From NCBI GenBank assembly GCA_035454885.1, contig DATIGE010000054.1, forward strand, positions 1-54,005: a stretch of DNA of 54,005 nt, read 5' to 3'. Both the position numbers and the translations under genes were made by a program. This DNA comes from a bacterium (GTDB taxonomy: Bacteria > UBA10199 > JACPAL01 > GCA-016699445). How positions within the stretch are numbered: the first letter of the stretch is position 1; every line of letters begins with the position of its first letter. The notes under the pieces are model-generated. The model did not search any database. It had not been told where the DNA came from and saw only the letters and a list, made by a program, of their open reading frames with translations. Positions 33,855-41,539 of the stretch are shown in pieces.

Positions 33855-35077
33855 GGATCTTCCTCTCCCTCGCCCTCCGGAACATGTTCCGCAACAAGAA
33901 GCGCTCGCTCATCACGCTCGCGGCGGTTTCTTTCGGGTTGACCGCGCTGATCTTCCTCCGAGGCTTCGTCTTCGGCGCCCAGGCGCAGATGGTGCAGAAT
34001 ATCACGACGTCGCTGACCAGCGACGCCCAGATCGTGCCGGCGGCCCTCGAGAACATCTACAACACCAACGGATACATCGAGGATCCTGAGGCCATCCGGC
34101 GCATCCTCCGCAAGGACGCGCGCATCCAGGACTTCGCGGAGCGCGTGATCGCCGGCGGGATCGTCTCGTCGGCCACGAACTCCATCGCCACGTTCGTGGT
34201 CGGCTTCGACCCCGAGGCGGAGACGAGGATCGGGAGCCGCCGGGACGTGGTCCGGGGCCGCCTCATGACGCTCGAGGACGGCCACGCCGCCGCGATCGGC
34301 GACAAGATGCGCGAGATTCTTGGCGTCGACATCGGCGACAAGATCGTCGTGACGACGCAGGACTACTACGGGGCGCTGGCGGGGGAGGCGTTCACCCTGG
34401 TCGGCACCTTCGAGTCGGGCAACGACCAGATCGACAACGGAACGGTCATGGTGCTCAAGTCCTCGGCGCAGCGCATGATGTCGCTCGAACACCGCGTTTC
34501 CAAGTTCGCCATGAGGATCGAACCGAAGGGCGCCGTCATGTCGGTCGTCCAAAGCCTGCGTTCTGCGATGCCTTCAAAAGACCTCAAGGTCCTGACCTGG
34601 GAGGAGCTGATTCCGATGATGGCCCAGCTGATCAACTTCCAGAACGGCATGATCTTCGTCGTCGTCGTGATCGTGCTGACGGTCGTCGCGGCTGGCATCC
34701 TCAACACCCTCATGATGTCGATCGTGGAGCGCACGCGCGAGTTCGGTCTCATGATGGCCATGGGGACAAAGCCGGGACAGGTGATCTTGCTGGTGGCGCT
34801 GGAGTCCTTCTTCATCACGGCGCTCGGGGCCGTCGTCGGCACGGCGCTGGGGGTGGCGCTCACGGCTTACATGGGTCACGTGGGCATCGACCTGTCGCGC
34901 TTCGTCAGCACGTTCTCCAACTTCCTCATCGGCGCGCACGTCTTCCCGAAGGTCGACTGGCTGTATTTGGCGATCTTCCTCGCCGTCGTGATGGGGTCGA
35001 ATGTCGCCGTCTCGCTCTACCCGGCCTGGAGGGCCTCCCGTCTGGACCCTGTCGAGGCGATGCGGCAGGTAGGATGA
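33851..35077 (+). CDS. FtsX/MacB-type ABC permease
   Basis: 408 residues; ATGA overlap with the ATPase gene. Membrane segment 1 at about 17-42, a periplasmic domain of about 220 residues (IVSSATNSIATFVVGFDPEAE), then three membrane segments (about 270-298, 320-345, 375-397) with the FtsX-type ERTREFGLMMAMGTKPGQ coupling loop and YPAWRASRLDPVEAMRQ at the end. The LolC/E-MacB family moves lipoproteins or peptides to the periplasmic side or outer membrane. A single permease suggests a homodimer. Confidence 0.92.
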   Translation: MRIFLSLALRNMFRNKKRSLITLAAVSFGLTALIFLRGFVFGAQAQMVQNITTSLTSDAQIVPAALENIYNTNGYIEDPEAIRRILRKDARIQDFAERVIAGGIVSSATNSIATFVVGFDPEAETRIGSRRDVVRGRLMTLEDGHAAAIGDKMREILGVDIGDKIVVTTQDYYGALAGEAFTLVGTFESGNDQIDNGTVMVLKSSAQRMMSLEHRVSKFAMRIEPKGAVMSVVQSLRSAMPSKDLKVLTWEELIPMMAQLINFQNGMIFVVVVIVLTVVAAGILNTLMMSIVERTREFGLMMAMGTKPGQVILLVALESFFITALGAVVGTALGVALTAYMGHVGIDLSRFVSTFSNFLIGAHVFPKVDWLYLAIFLAVVMGSNVAVSLYPAWRASRLDPVEAMRQVG

Positions 35078-36222
35078 AACGCCTCGCTTTCGTCTTTTGT
35101 CTCTTGTCTCTTTGGTCGCCCCGGGCCGGCGCCGCCACCCTCGTCCAAACGGACAATTTCTCGCTCGGCTTCAAAGGCTATTTCAAAAACCTTTTCTTCG
35201 AGACGAAGCGCCGCGCCACGAATGAAGCCATGATCGCCGACATAAACCGCCTTCGGACCGAGTGGGACGCCAAGTTCTGGAAGTTCCTCTCGGCCAAGGT
35301 CATCTGGGACAACGAACTCGTCGCCGGCGACTACGTCAATTCGGAGGAATTCGCCGCCCGGCAGAGCCAGCGGGCCGAACCCTATCTGGATCTCGACTAC
35401 GAGCTCGTCCGGGAGAGGAATTTCTTTTACGGCCAGGAGATCTACCGCGCCTATGCCCGCGTCGACGCCGGGCCCGTGGTTTTCATCGGCGGAAGACAGA
35501 AGGTGGATTGGGGCGTGATGCGGCTGATCTCGCCCGGTGATCTCTTCACCCGGGTGGCGGTGTTCGATATCGAAAAGGAGGAGCGCGTGGGGGCGACGGC
35601 GGCGAACCTGACTGTTACACCCGTCACGGGACTCAAACTCAACGCCGTCTACGAGGTCCAGCCGGACTTCGACCGCGCCCGCCTCGGCGGACGGATCACC
35701 AAGACCTTGGGCCGCTTCGACGTCTCCATCCTGGGCGGCAAGTTCCTGCAGGACGAGGACTTCGGCTTCGATTTCACGGGGGACCTGGGCAAGGCGGGCA
35801 TTCGAGGCGAATTCGTCTACGACCGCGCGCAGTTCGTCTCCGACTTCGTGCAGTTCGCGGCCGGCGTGGATTACGGCTGGGAGAACAGCCTCTCCCTGGC
35901 GCTCGAATACTTCTTCAACGGAAATGGTCGCGGCCTTCCGCTGACCGCGGGGGCGCCCCGGGCGGGGACCCAGGTCCCGTCGGTCCACAAGAATTTTCTG
36001 GAGTTCCAGGCCAAGTACGACCTCATGCCGCTTTGGTCGGTCCTGTTCCTGACCGTCGTGGACTTGAACGGCGGCAGCGCCTTTCTCCATCCGGAGACCA
36101 AGTACTCGCCGCTCCCGTGGCTGGAGATTTCCGGCGGCGCCCAGATTCCCGTGGGTCGGACGAACGGGGAATTTACGGCGTTCCCCAACGTCTATTACTT
36201 CCAGAGCCAGTTCTTCTTCTAG
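35074..36222 (+). CDS. Outer-membrane beta-barrel protein of the ABC operon
   Basis: 382 residues; ATGA overlap. Signal peptide about 1-20 (MKRLAFVFCLLSLWSPRAGA). The rest is porin-like strands alternating with charged turns (GFKGYFKNLFFETKRR, VVFIGGRQKVDWG, LEFQAKYDLMPLWSVLFLTVVDL) and ends in YYFQSQFFF. A 14-18-stranded barrel of the DUF1302/alginate-porin type is plausible from size and pattern, but the family is not certain. Being co-translated with the ABC pair suggests one trans-envelope pathway. Confidence 0.8.
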   Translation: MKRLAFVFCLLSLWSPRAGAATLVQTDNFSLGFKGYFKNLFFETKRRATNEAMIADINRLRTEWDAKFWKFLSAKVIWDNELVAGDYVNSEEFAARQSQRAEPYLDLDYELVRERNFFYGQEIYRAYARVDAGPVVFIGGRQKVDWGVMRLISPGDLFTRVAVFDIEKEERVGATAANLTVTPVTGLKLNAVYEVQPDFDRARLGGRITKTLGRFDVSILGGKFLQDEDFGFDFTGDLGKAGIRGEFVYDRAQFVSDFVQFAAGVDYGWENSLSLALEYFFNGNGRGLPLTAGAPRAGTQVPSVHKNFLEFQAKYDLMPLWSVLFLTVVDLNGGSAFLHPETKYSPLPWLEISGGAQIPVGRTNGEFTAFPNVYYFQSQFFF

Positions 36223-36275
36223 CGGACGCTCGGGGGGTTATTTCGTGATCGTGAGTTCGACGGCGTTGCTGGTGT

Positions 36276-36734
36276 TCAGTTCAAGATCGTGTTCACCACC
36301 TGCATGATCAAGGCGGGGGACGTCCCTTGAGCGGCTCCGCCACCCGTTGTGTCTCCTCCGTCGGAACCTCCGCTCTCCGGGCCCTCGCCGAGGGCGGGTG
36401 GCGAACCGCCGGTGACGGTCCCTGTTGCGCTCATTCCGCCGCCGGCTCCCCCTCCCGGTAGGATGGACTCGCCGTCGGCCTTTGTGGCACCGGAGCCCGA
36501 GGGGGCCTTAGGCGAGACGATCGTGCCCGTTCCCTCCTGGGAGCCGCCCCCGCAGCCGGCGAGCGCCGTGGTGGCGAGGAAGGCGGCCGCGATGAGCCAA
36601 TGCCCGCCTTGATGCGTCAGGGATCTCTCGCGCAGGCAGGAGAAAAACGTCACCGTCTCGGTCCACATCCACGCAATCAGAATGGAAACCGTCAAGCCGA
36701 TGAGAAAGTAGAGGATGATGTCGAGGACGATCAT
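36276..36734 (-). CDS. Small membrane protein with internal lipobox-like site
   Basis: 152 residues; the ATG follows AAGGGGG. First membrane helix about 3-24 (LDIILYFLIGLTVSILIAWMW), a short basic loop (CLRERSLTHQGGH), second hydrophobic segment 46-60 ending in TALAGC with Cys61 followed by GGGS. The rest is a Gly/Ser/Thr/Pro-rich low-complexity tail. It is driven by a sigma-54 promoter. The layout recalls the membrane protein at 13032-13715. Whether Cys61 is lipidated is unknown. The 53 bp between its stop and the barrel gene show no clear terminator. Confidence 0.65.
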   Translation of the reverse strand: MIVLDIILYFLIGLTVSILIAWMWTETVTFFSCLRERSLTHQGGHWLIAAAFLATTALAGCGGGSQEGTGTIVSPKAPSGSGATKADGESILPGGGAGGGMSATGTVTGGSPPALGEGPESGGSDGGDTTGGGAAQGTSPALIMQVVNTILN

Positions 36735-36758
36735 GGATCCCCCTTCGCAGGAGGGATT

Positions 36759-36774
36759 GCAGAGGGCATGCCAA
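36759..36774 (-). promoter_or_regulatory. Sigma-54 promoter, leftward
   Basis: Minus strand TTGGCATGCCCTCTGCA: GG (36772-36771), 10 nt, GC (36760-36759). Drives the gene at 36276-36734. Confidence 0.8.
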
Positions 36775-36855
36775 GAGGATCGCCAGTCTAATTAGCTGAT
36801 ATTGTTTAGTTTGTATTCTTTGCGACCCGTCCAATTCCCTCTCAGAATGATAATT

Positions 36856-36865
36856 TTCTCATTTT
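36856..36865 (-). promoter_or_regulatory. Activator box for the leftward promoter
   Basis: Minus strand AAAATGAGAA, part of the inverted repeat at 36841-36868. Gap to the GG of the leftward promoter is 83 nt. Reads TGAGAA-N7-ATTCT, as at 47669. Confidence 0.5.
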
Positions 36866-36926
36866 GAGAGTCTGAAGAGCTGACCGGCTTCCGATCGGTG
36901 AGACGGGCTACCGTGACGAGTTCATA

Positions 36927-36936
36927 AAAATGAGAA
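36927..36936 (+). promoter_or_regulatory. Activator box for the rightward promoter
   Basis: AAAATGAGAA; gap to the GG at 37033 is 96 nt. The following bases match the 47665 region (TGAGAATAATAGGA against TGAGAATTATAGGA). Confidence 0.5.
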
Positions 36937-37031
36937 TAATAGGAAGTATCAGTTCTTGTCCCCACCCATTTCCCCAGGAGTGAAATTAATAAAGAATAAT
37001 AATTTCAATATATTAGATTGAAATCTCCTCA

Positions 37032-37047
37032 TGGCATTCCGCTTGCT
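37032..37047 (+). promoter_or_regulatory. Sigma-54 promoter, rightward
   Basis: TGGCATTCCGCTTGCT: GG (37033-37034), 10 nt, GC (37045-37046). Drives the lipoprotein at 37073 and probably the next gene. Confidence 0.82.
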
Positions 37048-37072
37048 AAGGCGAGGGGAGAGGGGGGATGTC

Positions 37073-38332
37073 ATGAGAAAAATCTATTTGGCGGTCTTCA
37101 GTCTGGGAGTGATCGGCTTTGCATCCGCGTGTGGCTCAAGAGGCGACGTCCAAGAGATCGCATACCGTGGAAGCTCGAGTGATACGGAGGTCGCCCCGAG
37201 AGACGCGGGAACGATTCCGCAAGGGACGGCCGACTCGGGTGACGAGGTGATCATGCCTTCGTCTCCCTCCGCCCCCGCCGTTCCGGCCGCCGAAGAGACG
37301 CCTCCCGCCGCCGAACCCGCTCCGCCCGCCGGTCCCGAGACCCCGGCCATCGCGGAAGGGGAGGGAGTCCCCGACACGACGCCCGAAATCGGCACGCCTC
37401 CCTTGCCCCCGGCCGTCAGCTGCGACGAGCCGGCCTTCGCATTCGTCTCAAACCGCTCGGGCGTGCAAAATATCTTCGTCCACAAAGCGGGCTCTCCGCG
37501 GTCCTTGACCGATCTTCGCGGGGTCGCCCTGTCGGACCTGACGGTCCATCCCACGCGGAATGAATTGGTCTTCACGGAGTTGGCGCTGTTCTTTCCCATC
37601 ACCGTTTCGCTCGACTTGGAGGGACCGGTCGCGGCGCCGGACGTCGTCTTTGACGCCGACGCCGACGGAGGCGCCGATTCATTGACCGCTTCCGCCGTCT
37701 TTAGCCCCGATGGAGGCAATATGGCCTACGTGAACTGGCACAACGTCGGCCGCAAGCTCGTGCCGGAGGTCTTCCTGAAGAACGAGAACCGCGCCATCGT
37801 CGCCAATGCGGATGGGCGTAAGGAATTCCGTGGCATCGCCTGGGCGGGAGGCAAGGTCATCGTTTCGATCGACACGAAGGACGACGGCGCCGAGGCCCAA
37901 CTGGCGATCTTCGACACCGCCCGCGGAAGCCTTTATGGCCTCGTCGACATGACGACGATCACGCCGGCTGCGGGGACCTCGCCGGCCGCGAGCCCAGACG
38001 GAAAATCCATCGCCTTCGTGAAGAAGGACTCGTTCGGGGCGGATCAGATCTACCGCTGCAATCTCGACCAGGAACCCTTCGGTATGGGCACGCTCGGCTC
38101 GCGCGGCGAGATCACGGTCTGCCGCGTGGTGGCCCCTCTGACCAGCGGAAGCGTCAACAATCAGCCGGCTTGGTCGCGCGACGGCCGCTGGATCTACTTC
38201 GTCTCCAGCCGCGACGGGAACAAGGAGATCTACCGCGTGCGCCCGGACGGCACCGGCGAGGAACGCCTCACGAACGACCCGGCCGAAGACACGTCCCCGG
38301 CCCCGTTCGCCCCCTACGCGAGCTGCGAGTAA
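37073..38332 (+). CDS. Lipoprotein with TolB/PD40-like beta-propeller
   Basis: 419 residues from the ATG at 37073 (GGGGGGA upstream). Lipobox ASAC after a short hydrophobic signal. About 25-115 is a Pro/Ala/Glu-rich linker. The rest is a beta-propeller with PD40-type strands: FAFVSNRSGVQNIFV, FSPDGGNMAYVN, ASPDGKSIAFVKKDSFGADQIY and QPAWSRDGRWIYFVSSRDGNKEIYRVRPDG. Such TolB-like propellers bind proteins in the periplasm or at the surface. Sigma-54-driven; the next gene starts 70 bp downstream. Confidence 0.82.
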   Translation: MRKIYLAVFSLGVIGFASACGSRGDVQEIAYRGSSSDTEVAPRDAGTIPQGTADSGDEVIMPSSPSAPAVPAAEETPPAAEPAPPAGPETPAIAEGEGVPDTTPEIGTPPLPPAVSCDEPAFAFVSNRSGVQNIFVHKAGSPRSLTDLRGVALSDLTVHPTRNELVFTELALFFPITVSLDLEGPVAAPDVVFDADADGGADSLTASAVFSPDGGNMAYVNWHNVGRKLVPEVFLKNENRAIVANADGRKEFRGIAWAGGKVIVSIDTKDDGAEAQLAIFDTARGSLYGLVDMTTITPAAGTSPAASPDGKSIAFVKKDSFGADQIYRCNLDQEPFGMGTLGSRGEITVCRVVAPLTSGSVNNQPAWSRDGRWIYFVSSRDGNKEIYRVRPDGTGEERLTNDPAEDTSPAPFAPYASCE

Positions 38333-38402
38333 CCGGGGCGTGCGATGCATTCCTAGCTCGCGGCAACGCCACGCGATTTTCAGATTGGGAGACTGATCGC
38401 TC

Positions 38403-39368
38403 ATGACCGACATCGTCATCGGACAAATCGACGGACGGACCCTCCGCTTTCACGATGAGGACGGCGAGGGCGATTTCGACCACGGCGAGCGCTTGAGTCT
38501 CGGCGGCGATTCCCGCCCCCTCGACGAGGCCGCCGCGCGCGAGGCCCTCGCCCGGATCGGCATCTCCGGCCTCCATACGGGCGCCCGCATGCATCGGGTT
38601 GCCGCCTACGTCGATTGTCTCCACATGGCGGAGCGCGCGCTCGAATCCGGGGAATACATGTCCGTGCAATCCCAATTGGATCAGGCCGAGCGCCTGGCCC
38701 GGGAGGGCGGTTTCAGCGTCAGCTACGAGCGCTTGTCCGCTCTTCGCTGGCGCGCCATTGAGGCGGCACGGCTTGACGGGGCCGCCGGTTTCGAGGAATT
38801 GGGGGACGCGGCCCTCGAGACAAAGCCCATCCTCAGGCTTCTCCGGGGAGACAGCGAGGCGGCGGAAAGGAATTCAAGCGCAGGCCTGATCCTCGACTAC
38901 CTGCACACGTGCCGGTCGAGGGACACGGTGCGTGCAAGAGGACTGGAGCACGAAAGGGCGTTTCTTGCGGATCTTGATGGCCGGGCCTCCCGTCTACGGT
39001 CCGATCTCCGCCTCCGCGCCCGCCACCTACACGCGGTGGTCTCCCTGGGGATCGAGGAATCGCGCGCGACCGCGGCGGATCATGTGAACACGCGCGGAAT
39101 CACCCTGCACTCGGGAGATCGTGTTCAAATGAGGTGGGAAGACGGGCGCGCGCCGGGAGCGCCGTTTGTCATCGATCACTTCGAAATCCACGCGAGTTAT
39201 ATCGTCGCCATCGGCAGGGGAGGGGAACGCGCGAATATCGATTCCTTGCATCCGGCGCCCCTCGCGCCGAGTCCCAACCCGCCCGTCTCCAGGGGTTCCT
39301 CCGGCGGAAGTCGGCCCTCCTGGGTCGCCGGTGCGATCCGCAGTGTTTTGAGCCTATTGCCCTTCTGA
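38403..39368 (+). CDS. Unrecognised soluble protein
   Basis: 321 residues, no signal peptide, no good Shine-Dalgarno. The N-terminal 45 residues hold an Asp/Glu-rich segment (FHDEDGEGDFDHGERLSLGGD) that could bind calcium. About 55-215 is helical with TPR-like spacing (AYVDCLHMAERALESGEYMS). About 225-285 is beta-rich, and the C-terminus is a Pro/Ser linker plus a short hydrophobic end (SVLSLLPF). No family recognised. Probably transcribed with the propeller lipoprotein. Confidence 0.65.
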   Translation: MTDIVIGQIDGRTLRFHDEDGEGDFDHGERLSLGGDSRPLDEAAAREALARIGISGLHTGARMHRVAAYVDCLHMAERALESGEYMSVQSQLDQAERLAREGGFSVSYERLSALRWRAIEAARLDGAAGFEELGDAALETKPILRLLRGDSEAAERNSSAGLILDYLHTCRSRDTVRARGLEHERAFLADLDGRASRLRSDLRLRARHLHAVVSLGIEESRATAADHVNTRGITLHSGDRVQMRWEDGRAPGAPFVIDHFEIHASYIVAIGRGGERANIDSLHPAPLAPSPNPPVSRGSSGGSRPSWVAGAIRSVLSLLPF

Positions 39369-39399
39369 GCGGGTTCTCCGCGTTCGGATCTATATCACA

Positions 39400-39409
39400 T
39401 AAATGTGAA
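39400..39409 (+). promoter_or_regulatory. Activator box upstream of the HTH gene
   Basis: TAAATGTGAA, overlapping the perfect palindrome TCACAT-AA-ATGTGA (39395-39408) and running into GAAGTACCAGTGCTT (39407-39421), which matches 13 of 15 bases at 36943-36957. Gap to GG at 39472: 62 nt. Confidence 0.5.
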
Positions 39410-39470
39410 GTACCAGTGCTTTAGGAATCGGCCTCATTTTTCATCTTATTGATTTTATTTAGATTTAGTC

Positions 39471-39486
39471 TGGCATCGGCCTTGCT
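39471..39486 (+). promoter_or_regulatory. Sigma-54 promoter of the HTH gene pair
   Basis: TGGCATCGGCCTTGCT: GG (39472-39473), 10 nt, GC (39484-39485). An A/T-rich CTTATTGATTTTA (39445-39457) lies just upstream and is the reverse complement of a 13-mer at 41537-41549. Confidence 0.82.
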
Positions 39487-39512
39487 CTTTCCGGGGGTAG
39501 GAGAGGATTGCC

Positions 39513-39890
39513 ATGAGCACGACGGATAAAACCCAGGTGATCGAAGAATTCTTGGCCGGACGCCTGACGCGGAACGAGGCCTGCCTCAAGCTTGGCGTCC
39601 ACCGGACGACCCTTTGGCGCCTTTGCCGGCGTTTTCAAGAAAAGGGTTCGGAGGGGCTCGTTCACGGATTGAAGGGCCGACGCTCCAACCGCGCCAAACC
39701 CGAGGCCATGAGGCAGGAGCTGGTCGCCCGATTCGCGACGGAGGGACAGCCGCGCGGAAAGAGCGTCTTCTCGTTTTACGACCGCGTGGCGCGCGGGCTT
39801 CCGGATTACGTCTCCTATTCCACGCTCCTGGGATGGCTGAGGGAGGCGGGGTTGCTCGGGGAGCCTGATCCCAAGAAGGGTCAATCGTGA
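39513..39890 (+). CDS. Stand-alone helix-turn-helix protein, transposase-like HTH
   Basis: 125 residues; AGGAGAGG before the ATG. It holds the two-HTH DNA-binding part found in IS481/IS630-like transposases and related regulators: VIEEFLAGRLTRNEACLKLGVHRTTLWRLCRRFQEKGSEGL (about 9-50), then RQELVARF and YVSYSTLLGWLREAGLLG (about 97-115). There is no DDE catalytic domain and no terminal inverted repeats, so it is not a working transposase. As a sigma-54-driven gene with a good ribosome site it may be a domesticated regulator. It overlaps the next gene by 4 nt (GTGA). Confidence 0.75.
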   Translation: MSTTDKTQVIEEFLAGRLTRNEACLKLGVHRTTLWRLCRRFQEKGSEGLVHGLKGRRSNRAKPEAMRQELVARFATEGQPRGKSVFSFYDRVARGLPDYVSYSTLLGWLREAGLLGEPDPKKGQS

Positions 39891-40531
39891 CGCTGACCAT
39901 CCGCACGAGAACGATCACGGAGGAGCGGCTCGACGAGATCGCCGGTCCGACGTCAACATACGGTTCCTCGCTGCCTCTGGAAAGGCGGGCGGTCGTGGCG
40001 GAGGTGCAACGCCGGGACTATGCTCATCTGATCATAGAAGGCACGCGCGGGAGCGACGGCGTCGCCCGATATTTCGCAAGGCTTGACCGGGGCGGAAGCG
40101 CCGACGCCGCCGATCGGGCGGCGTCCTTCGAAACGGGAGGGCGCATGCCCCTCGACGTGGGCGGCGAGCGGATCGTCGCCGTCTACTTCGGCGACGAGGA
40201 CGGGGACGGCTCGCGGGACATCATCGCGAGGTTGGAGGATGGCGGTCTGCTCGTCTTTCTGGTGACCGAGGGCGAGGGCGCCGCCGCGTCGCCGCCGCCT
40301 GGAGTCCCTACCTTGAGTTCGCCCGATCCCGGAAGCGCCACGGCTTCCGGGGCCGGATCCGAACAAGAGAGCGAACCCTTCGACCCCGAACCCTACGACC
40401 CAGAGCCCGTTCCCGCCGAGCCGGCGACCCGCAATCCCGGGGCCGCGCCGACCGGCGCGGGCATGCAAGGCAGCGCCTCGTCTGGTTGCGGGACGCGAAA
40501 CGACGGCCCGGTGACGACGGAAGGGATTTGA
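39887..40531 (+). CDS. Protein with Asp-rich repeat-like motif and Pro/Glu tail
   Basis: 214 residues from the GTG at 39887, coupled to the HTH gene. The N-terminal half is a small alpha/beta domain ending in VYFGDEDGDGSRDIIARLEDGGLLVFLV, whose DxDGDGxxD core resembles calcium loops of VCBS/FG-GAP or EF-hand-like repeats. The C-terminal half is Pro/Ser/Glu low complexity (DPEPYDPEPVPAEP). No signal peptide. No family recognised. Confidence 0.6.
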   Translation: MTLTIRTRTITEERLDEIAGPTSTYGSSLPLERRAVVAEVQRRDYAHLIIEGTRGSDGVARYFARLDRGGSADAADRAASFETGGRMPLDVGGERIVAVYFGDEDGDGSRDIIARLEDGGLLVFLVTEGEGAAASPPPGVPTLSSPDPGSATASGAGSEQESEPFDPEPYDPEPVPAEPATRNPGAAPTGAGMQGSASSGCGTRNDGPVTTEGI

Positions 40532-40546
40532 AGAGGCGGCAACTCC

Positions 40547-40575
40547 TTGGTCTTTACAGGCCGATAATCTATAAT
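40547..40575 (+). promoter_or_regulatory. Sigma-70-type promoter of the 40589 lipoprotein
   Basis: -35 TTGGTC (40547-40552), 17 nt, perfect -10 TATAAT (40570-40575). Expected start about 40582, 7 nt before the ATG. An AAAATGAGAA box (40586-40595) covers the start codon. Confidence 0.5.
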
Positions 40576-40588
40576 ACACGTTATCAAA

Positions 40589-41470
40589 ATGAGAATGACC
40601 CTTCGCACACTCCTCAGTCTTCTTCCCATGGCCGGCATGCTCCTGCTGACGGCCTGCCCGCAGATGACGACCTCCCCGATCGGGGCGCCGGGTTCCCCCT
40701 TGAGCGCCGTGGGGGAGGAGAAGACGACATCCGAAAAGGTCCCTGATTCCGAGGAGGCGATCGCACCTCCTTCGGCCGCTGCCCCGATCCCGCCTTCCGC
40801 GGTCAGCGGGGGAGGAGATCCGGCCGGGACGACGCCTCCGCCGATGGAGCCGGCCTTCCGCCGCATCGACGGGGGCGGGGTGGGCGGAGAGACGCCCACC
40901 ACCATCTCAGGCCCGGTCGCCGCAGGCGACAGGGGTCTGATCAGCGCCCCCTCCAGCCGGGAGGCGATCGATAATCCCGACGACAATCTCCGCATCGTCT
41001 ACTTTCCCAACGGAGCCCCGAGGCGATGGACGAACAGCTCCGAATTCCTCCGGGATATGACGGAGGCTCAGGCCGCCGCGGCCAAGGCCCGGGTTCTGTC
41101 CTTCGTGATCTGCCCCCCTTGCGAAATCGACCCGTCGTGGCCTTACGTCGTGCGCAGCGAGGATGAGATCCCGGGCGGGGGCCTCGTGACCGAACCGGGG
41201 TATTATCTCTTCTTTACGATCAAGGACGAGCTGATCGAGAGGGGCTTCCTCCTCTTGGATTTGGGCCCTAGCCTGCCAGACGAATGGGTCCCCGTGACCT
41301 CGGTGGCTCATCTGAAGGGTCTTGTCGAAGACGACCGCCTGAAATTTTTGGGAGATCGGACGATCTCGGCGCGATTGATCATCGATCCGAGTGTGTTGCG
41401 GCGGGCCCTCCCTGTGCCACAGACGGGCCCCGTTCCCACCCTGCGTGAGCCCGTTCTGATCCCCCGTTGA
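40589..41470 (+). CDS. Lipoprotein of unknown function
   Basis: 293 residues. Signal MRMTLRTLLSLLPMAGMLLLTAC with lipobox LTAC. About 25-110 is a Pro/Gly/Glu-rich linker. The mature domain (about 120-293) is alpha/beta with a C-P-P-C motif (FVICPPCEIDP), which could be a disulfide or metal site, then YYLFFTIKDELIERGFLLLDLG. No family recognised. There is no Shine-Dalgarno and the leader is very short. It lies 57 bp after the HTH gene pair. Confidence 0.75.
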   Translation: MRMTLRTLLSLLPMAGMLLLTACPQMTTSPIGAPGSPLSAVGEEKTTSEKVPDSEEAIAPPSAAAPIPPSAVSGGGDPAGTTPPPMEPAFRRIDGGGVGGETPTTISGPVAAGDRGLISAPSSREAIDNPDDNLRIVYFPNGAPRRWTNSSEFLRDMTEAQAAAAKARVLSFVICPPCEIDPSWPYVVRSEDEIPGGGLVTEPGYYLFFTIKDELIERGFLLLDLGPSLPDEWVPVTSVAHLKGLVEDDRLKFLGDRTISARLIIDPSVLRRALPVPQTGPVPTLREPVLIPR

Positions 41471-41475
41471 AAACG

Positions 41476-41485
41476 AAAATGTGAA
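41476..41485 (+). promoter_or_regulatory. Activator box upstream of the 1555-residue gene
   Basis: AAAATGTGAA; gap to the GG at 41567 is 81 nt. Confidence 0.5.
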
Positions 41486-41539
41486 CTAGCGGCTATTCCG
41501 GCTTCAATTCTGTTTCAATCTAAAATAGGAAATTAATAA

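Larger units (their letters stand above)
36735..37072. promoter_or_regulatory. Divergent sigma-54 control region
   Basis: 338 bp without genes, AT-rich in a GC-rich genome. It holds two outward-facing sigma-54 promoters, an inverted repeat CTCAGAATGA-N8-TCATTTTGAG (36841-36868), the box AAAATGAGAA (36927-36936) followed by GAAGTATCAGTTCTT (36943-36957), and a perfect 8-bp inverted repeat TGAAATTA-N11-TAATTTCA (36981-37007). It looks like a complete enhancer-type control region serving both directions. Confidence 0.7.

Noticed and set aside
38350-38370. Possible sigma-54 site before 38403
   Set aside because: CGGCAACGCCACGC also has a 9-nt spacer; the gene probably relies on the 37032 promoter.
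39513-39890. Insertion sequence remnant
   Set aside because: HTH part only, no catalytic remnant, no inverted ends or target duplication, and it has its own strong expression signals.
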